The notes beneath the pieces were generated by a model. That model did not search any database and was not told the origin of the DNA. It saw only the letters and a program-made list of their open reading frames with translations. From an uncultured Eubacterium sp. (GTDB taxonomy: Bacteria; Bacillota; Clostridia; Oscillospirales; Acutalibacteraceae), in assembly GCA_910583925.1 (NCBI GenBank), contig CAJTZJ010000003.1:139713-203712 (forward strand): DNA of 64,000 nt, given 5' to 3'. Every line of letters starts with the position of its first letter. Position 1 is the stretch's first letter. A program made the translations under genes and the position numbers. Below are positions 54,896-63,393 of this stretch, one piece after another.

Positions 54896-57040
54896 TTAAA
54901 ATATTAACTTTCTTGCACCCTTAAATAGCGCCTTGAAATAATTCGGAAGGGAAATTGACTTTGGACTTACAAAAGTTAGATAACTACTTTTCAGTTTTTC
55001 TACCCACTTCCCAGAAAAAGCCCAATCAATCAATTTGCTAAACGCAAAATTTAATATGTGTTTTAATACAATTCTTGCTTGCAGAATATTGGTAACTATA
55101 AAGGTAATAAGTTTTTCACCGGCATAAGCAATTAATTTTATCAATCCATAATATAACAATTCCGCTACAGCCAAAGATTGATTTCTATTTTTACTTAGAA
55201 TAGAAGCAGCATTTATTACCGTTAAAAGAATTTCAAGAAAGGTAGCTATAGATGAAAAACTGTTCCGCAAATTTTTTATTTTAGATTTATTTTCATATAC
55301 ATATTTGTATACTTTGCTTGGTGTTTTATATTTTGTTGTTTTTTTATACCTTTTAGTAGATACACCATAACGATCAAGCAAATAATTACAAACCCTTTTC
55401 ATATTATCAAATAATTTAGAAAACATATTTGTAATATCTTTACTTGAAAACTCACCTGTAGGATCATCATTATTTATTGGATCATTACTACAATAAATAA
55501 ATATGTTAATCCCAAGTATATTATCTTTAGATACTTTAGCAATTTCAGGCACATCCGCATTGATAAACCTGCAGATTTCGGGGGCATAATATCTGGACTG
55601 GAGATAGTAATAGCCGGTTTCATTATCATAGTAGTATCCACGATAACGAAGAGGGTTAGCTTCTGCTATTTCACGATAAGCTGTTGAAGTTTCTTCATCT
55701 GCTGTATCTATTGATACCAGCTTGCCCCAATCATCATACAGATACTGCGCAATGAGGTTACCATTTGCTTCCGTTATTCCGAGAACATCGCCCATCTGAT
55801 TCGTTACATAGAAATACTGCGTTTCGTTGTAAACAAATCCCAATGGCGTACCGCTGTTGTCATACTGGAAATACATTGTGTTTGTTCCGTCTGTTTGAGA
55901 GAGGATGACACCATCTTTTGTATTAAAGTATGTGGTATTATCCTTTACGGTTTTGGAGGTTCTTATACCGTTTTCATCATATGTATAAGTATATTCGTTA
56001 TCGCCGTCTGTTATGCTTGCCAGATGCCTGCCTGTATTCCAGAGATATTCTTTATCCCCATAGGTAAGCACATTGCCCACCGCATCATAGGTAAGCTCTG
56101 TTCCGTTTACGGAAACGAGCTGATCTTTCCAGCCCGTATTTGCATAGGTAAACGAGGTTGTTTCCCCGTTTACAAGCTTAGAGGTTATATTACCCCTTGC
56201 ATCATAAGAGTAGGAAGCATTGTAATTATCTCCGTCTGCGGAAACAAGCTGATCATTCTCATCATAGGTATAATTTACATTTTTTCCAAAAGCGGAAGCA
56301 GTGGTTATTCTGCCTTCCTTATCATAAGCATTTACAAAATCAGCCGTACCGCCGTTATAGGTTACTGCTTTTTTGGTAACATTGCCGTCCTCATCATACG
56401 CATAAGCAGAGGAAAGCGCTGTTACATCGCCGTTCTTTACCATATCAGAGGACATTTTTTCGTCATCCTCTTTAACACTTGTCTGATAACTATATTCAAC
56501 AACATTATCATTTGACGAATAGAGAACGGATTTATCCTTTACAACAGAAGAATACGAGGTTCCGAAATGGATTTCATTTACTGTTTTAGAGCCTTCAACG
56601 CCGTTTTCTTCATCTGCCTCTGTTTCAACTTCCGTATAGGACTGAACGAGAGAATTATCGGAAAGCTTATATATGCTTACCTGATTATTTTCGCCGTAAA
56701 CATATTTTAAACCGGCATCTGTATTGACCTTTTCGGTTAATTCATTATCGGCATTATAGGTATAGGTTACATACGGCTTTGCGTTGCTGTTATGATACTG
56801 CGAAACAACATCGCCGTTTGCATTATACTTATAGCGCACAACATCATCATTTGCATAGCGCTCTTCCGTTAAATTATAGTTATCATCATAGCTATAGGAA
56901 ACGGTTGTTACATTGGAAACCTTAACCTGATACAGTTCGCCATGATTGAGATAATAGAATTTATAAATATCGAATTCTTCACGAACCTTGGAGCCGATAT
57001 CGTTATAAAAATACTTTGTGGTTTTGCCGTCACTCTGCAA
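54896..57040 (-). CDS. RHS/YD-repeat protein fragment, cassette A (longest)
   Basis: 714 residues of RHS core without an N-terminal secretion region. YD repeats (YxYDxxGN type) run from ~40 to ~460 and the RHS core end (LRYRGYYYDNETGYYYLQSRYY) lies at ~475-500. The conserved end NNDDPTG (~525) is followed by a ~180-residue unique C-terminal domain with hydrophobic helices. The first possible start is TTG at 57040, without a good ribosome-binding site, directly after the intergenic promoter. The core reads RYYAPE where other copies have RYYDPE. The C-terminal domain is not recognised; a membrane-acting toxin is possible. Confidence 0.75.
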   Translation of the reverse strand: MQSDGKTTKYFYNDIGSKVREEFDIYKFYYLNHGELYQVKVSNVTTVSYSYDDNYNLTEERYANDDVVRYKYNANGDVVSQYHNSNAKPYVTYTYNADNELTEKVNTDAGLKYVYGENNQVSIYKLSDNSLVQSYTEVETEADEENGVEGSKTVNEIHFGTSYSSVVKDKSVLYSSNDNVVEYSYQTSVKEDDEKMSSDMVKNGDVTALSSAYAYDEDGNVTKKAVTYNGGTADFVNAYDKEGRITTASAFGKNVNYTYDENDQLVSADGDNYNASYSYDARGNITSKLVNGETTSFTYANTGWKDQLVSVNGTELTYDAVGNVLTYGDKEYLWNTGRHLASITDGDNEYTYTYDENGIRTSKTVKDNTTYFNTKDGVILSQTDGTNTMYFQYDNSGTPLGFVYNETQYFYVTNQMGDVLGITEANGNLIAQYLYDDWGKLVSIDTADEETSTAYREIAEANPLRYRGYYYDNETGYYYLQSRYYAPEICRFINADVPEIAKVSKDNILGINIFIYCSNDPINNDDPTGEFSSKDITNMFSKLFDNMKRVCNYLLDRYGVSTKRYKKTTKYKTPSKVYKYVYENKSKIKNLRNSFSSIATFLEILLTVINAASILSKNRNQSLAVAELLYYGLIKLIAYAGEKLITFIVTNILQARIVLKHILNFAFSKLIDWAFSGKWVEKLKSSYLTFVSPKSISLPNYFKALFKGARKLIF
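55549..55912 (-). repeat. RHS core repeat, copy A
   Basis: About 360 bases nearly identical to copy B and, for ~250 bases, copy C. It encodes the last YD repeats and the RHS core end. Its outer edge is the GGTGTCATCC sequence also found at the start of cassettes A and B. Confidence 0.85.
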
Positions 57041-57054
57041 AAGGATGACACCAT

Positions 57055-57240
57055 TTACGGATATAGTTTACCATATTTTCCATATATCGTCAATAAAAAC
57101 TATATCGCTCAAGAGTTGTGAATAATTTTCACATTTTGAGCATTCTTTCGACAAATTCTGCGGTTTTGCTTAAAGTTTAAGGGGAGAGTTTCTCTCCCCT
57201 TAAGTTTTTGCCTTAACACAGGGAATCGTCCCCTGTGTTC
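57055..57240 (-). repeat. RHS-array intergenic repeat, copy 2, with promoter
   Basis: Holds the promoter TTGACG, 17 bases, TAAACT (57065-57093), the palindrome TGTGAA-N5-TTCACA, the GGGGAGA/TCTCCCC hairpin and the ACACAGGGAA/TTCCCTGTGT-like end. It drives cassette A. Confidence 0.85.
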
Positions 57241-57263
57241 ATACAGAAAACTGTTTCCGGTGT

Positions 57264-57785
57264 TCAGGTTTGAAATTTCCCATCAAAAAGGATTGTATTA
57301 CCATATGCACCGGGCGGTGGTTCATCATAACTCCTTGCTGAAAAACTGAATTTCATCTCTGCCAGTGCCTTTTTGATTTTTTCTTCATTGTCTAAAGTTT
57401 TATCAATATAAATATATGCTTCAAATGACTCAACCGTATTAGGGTCTATTTGATACATAGGCTCTATATCAATGGCTCCTGCTTCGTATAATACATATTC
57501 ATTACTATATGATACAAAATCTATTAACGATAAGATTTTTGAGGATTGATTATTCAATGTACAAATAACTTTGATTAAATAATAATTATCCTTCTCCAAT
57601 GCAATTTCTGTATCGGCAGAATAAACATTATGATATTTTTTAAAATCATCCTCGGTTGCAGTCTCTTTATATGTTACAGTGATAGATATTAAATCCGAAT
57701 CAGGTAAATTGTTATTAGAACAGGCGGAAAAAAACAATACTATTGCAAAAACTAATACAATAAAAATTATATTCTTTTTATTCAT
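57264..57785 (-). CDS. Putative immunity lipoprotein of RHS cassette B
   Basis: A 173-residue lipoprotein. The signal peptide ends with the lipobox FFSAC, so Cys ~22 is lipidated and the rest faces outside. ATG at 57785 is chosen, with GAGGT upstream; it lies eight bases after the RHS stop. The neighbouring RHS C-terminus is an Amidase_6-like cell wall hydrolase, so an outside-facing inhibitor makes sense. No family match recognised; immunity is inferred. Confidence 0.65.
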   Translation of the reverse strand: MNKKNIIFIVLVFAIVLFFSACSNNNLPDSDLISITVTYKETATEDDFKKYHNVYSADTEIALEKDNYYLIKVICTLNNQSSKILSLIDFVSYSNEYVLYEAGAIDIEPMYQIDPNTVESFEAYIYIDKTLDNEEKIKKALAEMKFSFSARSYDEPPPGAYGNTILFDGKFQT

Positions 57786-57793
57786 TATTAACC

Positions 57794-58804
57794 TCATTTC
57801 AAAATACATACATATATTCTCTTTTTGCCATTACTACCCTTTAAAAAGTCCTTAAGAGAATAATATTTTCTTGTTTTTCCATAATAGCGTTTACCATTTC
57901 TGTTTTCTGAATGAGCATAATAATAAACATCGTAAATGTTTTTATACTTTATAACTTCGCCACTAATAGCTGCATGCCCTATTTTGCCATCTTTTTTCCA
58001 AGAGAAAAAGATAGCAGCAGCACAAGTGGGTTTCGAATAAAGAATTTTACCTATTTTATCAACATCGCTAGCCGTTTTTAATATATAGGTGTTTTTTTTA
58101 GTTGTATGTTTACTCGAATGTAACCAATCATATAAATTTTGAGCTGCAGCCCAGGCGTGTGACCTTTCATAGTAAAATGTTGCTCTTAAATAACTGGACT
58201 TTGAAGTAGACATATAGCAATGCCATCCCCATTTTGATATTCCAGTCATCACGCTTAATCCACCAGCAAAAAGACACTGAGAAACAAAGTTAGCACAATC
58301 ACCATCTTTGTTACGTCCATATCTTATATTTATATCATCCCACCAATTTTCCGCATATTTTTTTGCCCTGCTTGCATTATAAGCATTACCTGTATAATCA
58401 ACATTATTAACTGGATTATTAGCACAATAAGCAAAAATATTAATTCCTAAAATGGAGTCCTCATTTACAAAATCAATATCATCCGCATTGATAAACCTGC
58501 AGATTTCGGGGTCATAATATCTGGACTGGAGATAGTAATAGCCGGTTTCATTATCATAGTAATATCCACGATAACGAAGAGGGTTAGCTTCTGCTATTTC
58601 ACGATAAGCTGTTGAAGTTTCTTCATCTGCTGTATCTATTGATACCAGCTTGCCCCAATCATCATACAGATACTGCGCAATGAGGTTACCATTTGCTTCC
58701 GTTATTCCGAGAACATCGCCCATCTGATTCGTTACATAGAAATACTGCGTTTCGTTGTAAACAAATCCCAATGGTGTTCCACTATTATCATACTGGAAAT
58801 ACAT
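57794..58804 (-). CDS. RHS tip with Amidase_6-like C-terminal domain, cassette B
   Basis: 336 residues from the first ATG; RHS-like frame extends a little further, to about 58853. Residues ~1-125 are the RHS core end. After NNVDYTG a ~200-residue domain of the Amidase_6 type begins: the nucleophile Cys lies in GDCANFVSQCLFAGG (~170), and the His in GHAAISGEV (~280). Such domains are NlpC/P60-like cysteine hydrolases, expected to cut peptidoglycan or related amides. There is no signal peptide and no ribosome-binding site at the first ATG, so it looks like a silent tip. Confidence 0.78.
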   Translation of the reverse strand: MYFQYDNSGTPLGFVYNETQYFYVTNQMGDVLGITEANGNLIAQYLYDDWGKLVSIDTADEETSTAYREIAEANPLRYRGYYYDNETGYYYLQSRYYDPEICRFINADDIDFVNEDSILGINIFAYCANNPVNNVDYTGNAYNASRAKKYAENWWDDINIRYGRNKDGDCANFVSQCLFAGGLSVMTGISKWGWHCYMSTSKSSYLRATFYYERSHAWAAAQNLYDWLHSSKHTTKKNTYILKTASDVDKIGKILYSKPTCAAAIFFSWKKDGKIGHAAISGEVIKYKNIYDVYYYAHSENRNGKRYYGKTRKYYSLKDFLKGSNGKKRIYVCILK

Positions 58805-58858
58805 TGTATTTGTGCCATCTGTTTGAGAGAGGATGACACCATTTACGGATATAGTCTA
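58481..58858 (-). repeat. RHS core repeat, copy B
   Basis: Nearly identical to copy A at the base level over ~360 bases, with a few silent changes near the outer edge. It encodes RYYDPE where copy A has RYYAPE. It ends at the same GGTGTCATCC breakpoint. Confidence 0.88.
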
Positions 58859-59030
58859 TCATATTTTCCATATATCGTCAACAAAAACTATGTTACACAG
58901 GTGTTGTGAATATTTTTCACAGTTTTGACATCATTTCGACAAATTCTGCGGTTTGGCTTAAAGTTTAAGGGGGGAGAGATACTCTCCCCTTAGGTTTTTG
59001 CTTAACACAGGGAATCGTCCCCTGTGTTCA
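58851..59030 (-). repeat. RHS-array intergenic repeat, copy 3, with promoter
   Basis: Promoter TTGACG, 17 bases, TAGACT (58853-58881); palindrome at 58915-58931; GGGGAGAG hairpin; ACACAGGGAA/GTCCCCTGTGT end. It drives cassette B, and its far end encodes the C-terminus of the cassette C immunity gene. Confidence 0.88.
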
Positions 59031-59685
59031 CAAACAAAGAATGATAATAATCATTAAATTCTTTACTAGAACTATCAATATACAAAAATTCACCTACAAC
59101 TGCTCTTTTATTAGCAATTGTTTTATCAAATTCAATTAACTTATCATCATCTTCCCTAAAAGATTCATATGCATCAAACTTAATTTTCTTTCCACTATCC
59201 ATATAGAGAATATATTCAATACTGAATGTATGATTAAATCTTATGGTTTTATAAGAAATAGACATCTCAGCTTTTTCAATATCAGCATACGAATAAGAAT
59301 TTTCATTTTTTTGAAAAATAGTATTATATGAAATTAAGTTCTCATCGAAAACCCAAACATTTCCACTGATTATTATCATTGAAAATAAAATCACTAATGG
59401 AAAAATAAAGAGGTATCCTATTTTCTTTTTATTAAATTTTTTTTTCTTAACCAAAAATCCAATCGAAAAAATAACAGAAACATAAAATATAACACCAAAA
59501 AAATATACAATTGAAGTTTTTGTGCTGGCAAAATAATATGGCGTGTATATTTTCATTGTAAATACACCAAATAACCAATAGTACAACAATAAAATACCTA
59601 AAGTAATGATTACCATTAAAACAAATTTTACATCTTTACTTTCTTTTTTTAATTTATTAGGTGTTCTTTTCTTACTCTTGTTCAA
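59002..59685 (-). CDS. Putative immunity membrane protein of RHS cassette C
   Basis: A 227-residue protein with three transmembrane segments (~20-46, ~55-75 and ~90-112) and an external or cytoplasmic C-terminal half. TTG at 59685 overlaps the RHS stop and has GGGGTG seven bases upstream. The last residues NTGDDSLC are encoded by the intergenic repeat. Immunity is inferred from position only. Confidence 0.6.
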   Translation of the reverse strand: MNKSKKRTPNKLKKESKDVKFVLMVIITLGILLLYYWLFGVFTMKIYTPYYFASTKTSIVYFFGVIFYVSVIFSIGFLVKKKKFNKKKIGYLFIFPLVILFSMIIISGNVWVFDENLISYNTIFQKNENSYSYADIEKAEMSISYKTIRFNHTFSIEYILYMDSGKKIKFDAYESFREDDDKLIEFDKTIANKRAVVGEFLYIDSSSKEFNDYYHSLFVNTGDDSLC

Positions 59686-60596
59686 ATACGAACACCCCTT
59701 CTGTTGGCTATTTTTTTAATATTATCAAATGTATGTCCAAACATTGTACTGAAAGTATTAATAGTTATGTATCTATTAAGCGTATTTTTCATTCGTTTAA
59801 AATACGTACGTACTTGATCTTTGATGATTTTAAAATTATTCTTTTTTATTGATTTTTTCCAAGCAGAGGTCATTCGATTATCATATTTAGCAATTTTCTT
59901 AGATGAAACACCAAATTTTTTAAAATGACTAAACAACTTATTGGTTCCAAAAGATAGTAACGAAGATACTAAAGAAACTACCAATGCTGTAACTAAAACT
60001 TCTAATAAACTTACGCCCTTACCAATTGATTGAACTAAATTTATACTAAAATCCAAAGCAAATGAAGCAATTTTGCTTAATTTGAATCCAGATATCAAAC
60101 CACTTATTGCACCATATGCAATGTTTTTTAATAATTCCCAAACGCTAAATCGTTCTTTTGTAAAATTCTTAAAAAATAACCAACTTAAAATATAACAAGC
60201 AGCACCAATTAACGCTCCTATCGCTATTTTTACTGCTAGAGTAAAACCAAAGCAACCACTCGGATCACTATCATTTATTGGATTATTATTACAATATGCA
60301 AATATATTTACACCATTTGATATCGACTTAGATACCTTTGCAATTTCAGGTACATCCGCATTAATGAATCTGCAGATTTCGGGATCATAATATCTGGACT
60401 GGAGATAGTAATAGCCGGTTTCATTATCATAGTAATATCCACGATAACGAAGAGGGTTAGCTTCTGCTATTTCACGATAAGCTGTTGAAGTTTCTTCATC
60501 TGCTGTATCTATTGATACCAGCTTGCCCCAATCATCATATACATACTGTGCAATGAGGTTACCATTTGCTTCCGTTATTCCGAGAACATCGCCCAT
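59682..60596 (-). CDS. RHS tip, cassette C
   Basis: 304 residues from the first ATG; the RHS frame extends upstream to about 60687 without a start codon. After NDSDPSG (~113) comes a ~190-residue domain with a glycine-rich hydrophobic region (AVKIAIGALIGAACYILSW) and a second (VLVTALVVSLVSSLLSF), then a basic end. No family recognised. A membrane-acting or translocated helical toxin is possible. Its stop overlaps the next gene. Confidence 0.68.
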   Translation of the reverse strand: MGDVLGITEANGNLIAQYVYDDWGKLVSIDTADEETSTAYREIAEANPLRYRGYYYDNETGYYYLQSRYYDPEICRFINADVPEIAKVSKSISNGVNIFAYCNNNPINDSDPSGCFGFTLAVKIAIGALIGAACYILSWLFFKNFTKERFSVWELLKNIAYGAISGLISGFKLSKIASFALDFSINLVQSIGKGVSLLEVLVTALVVSLVSSLLSFGTNKLFSHFKKFGVSSKKIAKYDNRMTSAWKKSIKKNNFKIIKDQVRTYFKRMKNTLNRYITINTFSTMFGHTFDNIKKIANRRGVRI

Positions 60597-60597
60597 T
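60350..60597 (-). repeat. RHS core repeat, copy C
   Basis: About 250 bases almost identical to copies A and B, then diverging toward its upstream edge (TMGDVLG instead of QMGDVLG onward). Its inner side shares the SKSISNGVN end with copies D and E. Confidence 0.85.
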
Positions 60598-60692
60598 GTA
60601 TTTGTTAAATAGAAATACTGAACTCCGTTATATACAAAACCGAGCGGTAAATCGTTTGTAGCATAATACTTTGTTTTTCCACCTATGGTTAT

Positions 60693-60870
60693 ATTTTACT
60701 ATATTTTCCATATATCGTCAACAAAAACTATGTTACACAGGTGTTGTGAATATTTTTCACAGTTTTGACATTGTTTCGACAAATTCTGCGTTTTTTGCAA
60801 AGTTTAAGGGGAGAATTGAATCTCCCCCCCTTATTGTTTTGCCCTAACGCAAGGAAGCGTCTCCTGTGTT
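60693..60870 (-). repeat. RHS-array intergenic repeat, copy 4, with promoter
   Basis: Promoter TTGACG, 17 bases, TAAAAT (60693-60721), the palindrome, GGGGAGA-type hairpin and a variant end. It drives cassette C. Its far end encodes NTGDASLR, the C-terminus of the cassette D immunity gene. Confidence 0.87.
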
Positions 60871-61656
60871 CATGTTTTTCAATTCATTCAACAAAGTATT
60901 GCCATATGTCGCAAATCTTTCCAAGTCGTAACTTGTATGCTTATTTTTATTTGCACTGATATAAAAAACCATATCATCCGCTTCTGAAACGAATTCAAGC
61001 TGATTTCCATATTCATAGACAGAATACTTCTCAGTATGTATTTCATTATCATAAACATAATCTATATCAAAAGCTTCACTGAGTAATTTCTTTTCAATAT
61101 ATTCCTTGATTCTCCAACCACTTGGATCTTTCAAGTAATAATAATTTATCGTTACATTACTATCGTTTGTATCCTGCATTAAATCCTCAAAAGAATTTTC
61201 AGTTTCAAATTCTTTATATAAACTACAGCCTATCCAATGCGCATCGAACAGTTCAACCTTTTTTAAATAATAATAGCTTCGGCTGCTTTTATCAATATAA
61301 TTATCAAATAAAAAACAAGAGGAAACATTGTTATCATTTTTACTTGATTCATATTGATATACATTTGGAATTTTTGATGAAGCAATTAAAGATATAACAA
61401 TAGAAATTATTGCAAATACAATAAAAATCACTGAATTCCTTTTAAAAGATTTAATAAAAGATAAGCAAAATAAAATCAAAGAGACAAAAGCCAATACCGT
61501 ACATCCAAGTGAACTCTCCAATCCTAATCCATAAGAATGTATAAGAGAATAACTAATTAGAAATCTTCGAACAATACATATCAAAAACAGTAAAAAAACA
61601 ATAATTCTAAATGATATTACTACCCATTTATTTTTACCAGAAGTGATACCAGCCAT
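60844..61656 (-). CDS. Putative immunity membrane protein of RHS cassette D
   Basis: A 270-residue protein with three or four transmembrane segments in the first ~110 residues and a soluble C-terminal part with several acidic and tyrosine residues. GGAGG precedes the ATG; the start lies 23 bases inside the RHS tip gene. Immunity is inferred from position. Confidence 0.6.
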   Translation of the reverse strand: MAGITSGKNKWVVISFRIIVFLLFLICIVRRFLISYSLIHSYGLGLESSLGCTVLAFVSLILFCLSFIKSFKRNSVIFIVFAIISIVISLIASSKIPNVYQYESSKNDNNVSSCFLFDNYIDKSSRSYYYLKKVELFDAHWIGCSLYKEFETENSFEDLMQDTNDSNVTINYYYLKDPSGWRIKEYIEKKLLSEAFDIDYVYDNEIHTEKYSVYEYGNQLEFVSEADDMVFYISANKNKHTSYDLERFATYGNTLLNELKNMNTGDASLR

Positions 61657-62497
61657 TAAGGGAGCCTCCTTTAAGAATTCTGCATAAAATCACATTCTTT
61701 TTGGAATATGCATACCGACCAGTATATTTTCCCCACATTAAATTATACTGATATTTTATCTTTACAGTTTTGATTCCGGCACTTATAAGATAACATGCAA
61801 TATAAAAACTATACACATTTGCCTGTATGCCATCTGCTTTCGTAAATGAAGTAGTCCCTGCTTTTGACATTACTTTATTAATGTTATTTGCATGATAATT
61901 TATTGCCATCATATTAAGATTATTATTTATATTTGTTCTGTTTCCCCAATCATTCTTATTTCCTAATACAACCTCAAATGATTTTTTATACCATTTTGAT
62001 TTATAGTACTTTATCTTTGCAATACATAAACCCGTATTATCAATCATCATTTTGGATGTTTCAAAATTATAACTTTTACCATTTTTGATTAACCTTGTAA
62101 CATATGTTGCAACAAAAACAACTAAATATACTGCTGCCTGCCATTTTGTTAAAAATCCAGTAGAATCTTCATTATTAACAGAATCATTATTACAATAAGC
62201 AAAAAGATTTACACCATTTGATATCGACTTAGATACCTTTGCAATCTCAGGCACATCCGCATTGATAAACCTACAGATTTCGGGGTCATAATATCTGGAC
62301 AGAAGATAATAGTAGCCGGTTTCATTATCATAATAATAGCCACGATAACGCAGTGGGTTTGCATTGGCAAGTTCCAGACACGCTGTTTCGCCCTCTGCAT
62401 CTGCCGTATCTATTGCCGTTATCCTGCCCCAGGCATCATAATAATATACAGCTACATAATTTCCGTTTGCTTCATACGTTAATTCAAGAATATTCAA
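61634..62497 (-). CDS. RHS tip, cassette D (diverged core)
   Basis: 287 residues. The RHS core end (residues ~1-110) is clearly diverged from copies A-C (LSRYYDPE, DAEGETACLELANAN). After NNEDSTG comes a ~170-residue domain with one hydrophobic segment (AAVYLVVFVATYVTRLI) and many lysines, tyrosines and asparagines. No family recognised. Start at TTG 62497, only a few bases after the predicted transcription start and after an in-frame stop. A silent tip is likely. Confidence 0.65.
   Translation of the reverse strand: MNILELTYEANGNYVAVYYYDAWGRITAIDTADAEGETACLELANANPLRYRGYYYDNETGYYYLLSRYYDPEICRFINADVPEIAKVSKSISNGVNLFAYCNNDSVNNEDSTGFLTKWQAAVYLVVFVATYVTRLIKNGKSYNFETSKMMIDNTGLCIAKIKYYKSKWYKKSFEVVLGNKNDWGNRTNINNNLNMMAINYHANNINKVMSKAGTTSFTKADGIQANVYSFYIACYLISAGIKTVKIKYQYNLMWGKYTGRYAYSKKNVILCRILKGGSLNGWYHFW
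62247..62497 (-). repeat. RHS core repeat, copy D (diverged)
   Basis: Same region as copies A-C but with many changes; the inner SKSISNGVN end is nearly identical to copy C, so the copy looks recombined. Confidence 0.75.
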
Positions 62498-62509
62498 TTA
62501 CAAAAACAT

Positions 62510-62670
62510 TTTACCATATTTTCCATTTATCGTCAACAAAAAATTGGTTCCGCACGAGCCTGTGAATAATTTTCACATTTTCGTCGCTGATTCGACAAAT
62601 TCTGCGTTTTTTGCAAAGTTTAAGGGGAGAATTGAATCTCCCCTTGTTTTTGCCTTTACACAAAGAACTG
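62510..62670 (-). repeat. RHS-array intergenic repeat, copy 5, with promoter
   Basis: Promoter TTGACG, 17 bases, TAAAAT (62508-62536), palindrome TGTGAA-N5-TTCACA, hairpin AAGGGGAGA/TCTCCCCTT. The ACACAGGGA end is degraded. It drives cassette D. Confidence 0.83.
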
Positions 62671-62685
62671 CCTTTATATTCCAAA

Positions 62686-63393
62686 TTAGGAAACAAATAA
62701 AACACTAGAAATATAACTTTTATCAAAAAATGAATTAATATCTACATATTTATTCGTATTTTTTTCAAATTTTGAATTAAGTTTATCTAATTTATTAGAA
62801 AATTTATTAATTACCTTTTTTATTATCAATCCCGCAGTGATACCGACAATAGTTAAAGGTATTAAAATACATATAGCGGTTAACAAACCAAGGTAATACC
62901 ATACCCCCAAAAAAATTATTATAGCAGGAATGCCTATATAACATATACTTTGAAATATATCAGCTATTTTTAACTTTTTTTCTAATTTATCTTCCCTTTG
63001 CTGAGCAGCATATAATTGTTTTTTTACTGTTATTTCATCATTGACAAAAAATTCTTTTTTATAAACATTTCCATCGCTAATTTGTAAATCAATAAATCTA
63101 TAACAATCCAAATTCATTCCCTTAACTTGCTTTACCTCTAAATTAATTTCACAAACATCGCTATTAAAGATCAAATCATATAAAGCATTTAAAACAAAAT
63201 CATACTCAACAATTACTGATTTAGTCAATGGTAAATACTTAAAGGTACTTGTTTCATCCAGAAAACAATTAAATGACATTCTGTTTGTTTCACTATCAAT
63301 TTTTATTTGTTTTCCACCATTTATTCTAATTTTATCATTGCCAAATTCAATTATAATTGCTTTTTCTGCCTTATTTTTAAAATAAACAATCAT
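62686..63393 (-). CDS. Putative immunity membrane protein of RHS cassette E
   Basis: A 235-residue protein. The first ~130 residues are soluble and beta-rich; two transmembrane segments follow (~150-172 and ~175-195), then a lysine/asparagine-rich tail. AAAGGTG precedes the ATG, which overlaps the RHS stop as ATGA. No family recognised; immunity inferred from position. Confidence 0.58.
   Translation of the reverse strand: MIVYFKNKAEKAIIIEFGNDKIRINGGKQIKIDSETNRMSFNCFLDETSTFKYLPLTKSVIVEYDFVLNALYDLIFNSDVCEINLEVKQVKGMNLDCYRFIDLQISDGNVYKKEFFVNDEITVKKQLYAAQQREDKLEKKLKIADIFQSICYIGIPAIIIFLGVWYYLGLLTAICILIPLTIVGITAGLIIKKVINKFSNKLDKLNSKFEKNTNKYVDINSFFDKSYISSVLFVS

Noticed and set aside
57020..57040. 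TTG at 57040 as a true start of cassette A
   Set aside because: There is no good ribosome-binding site and the RHS-like frame continues upstream to the shared breakpoint; more likely a truncated fragment.
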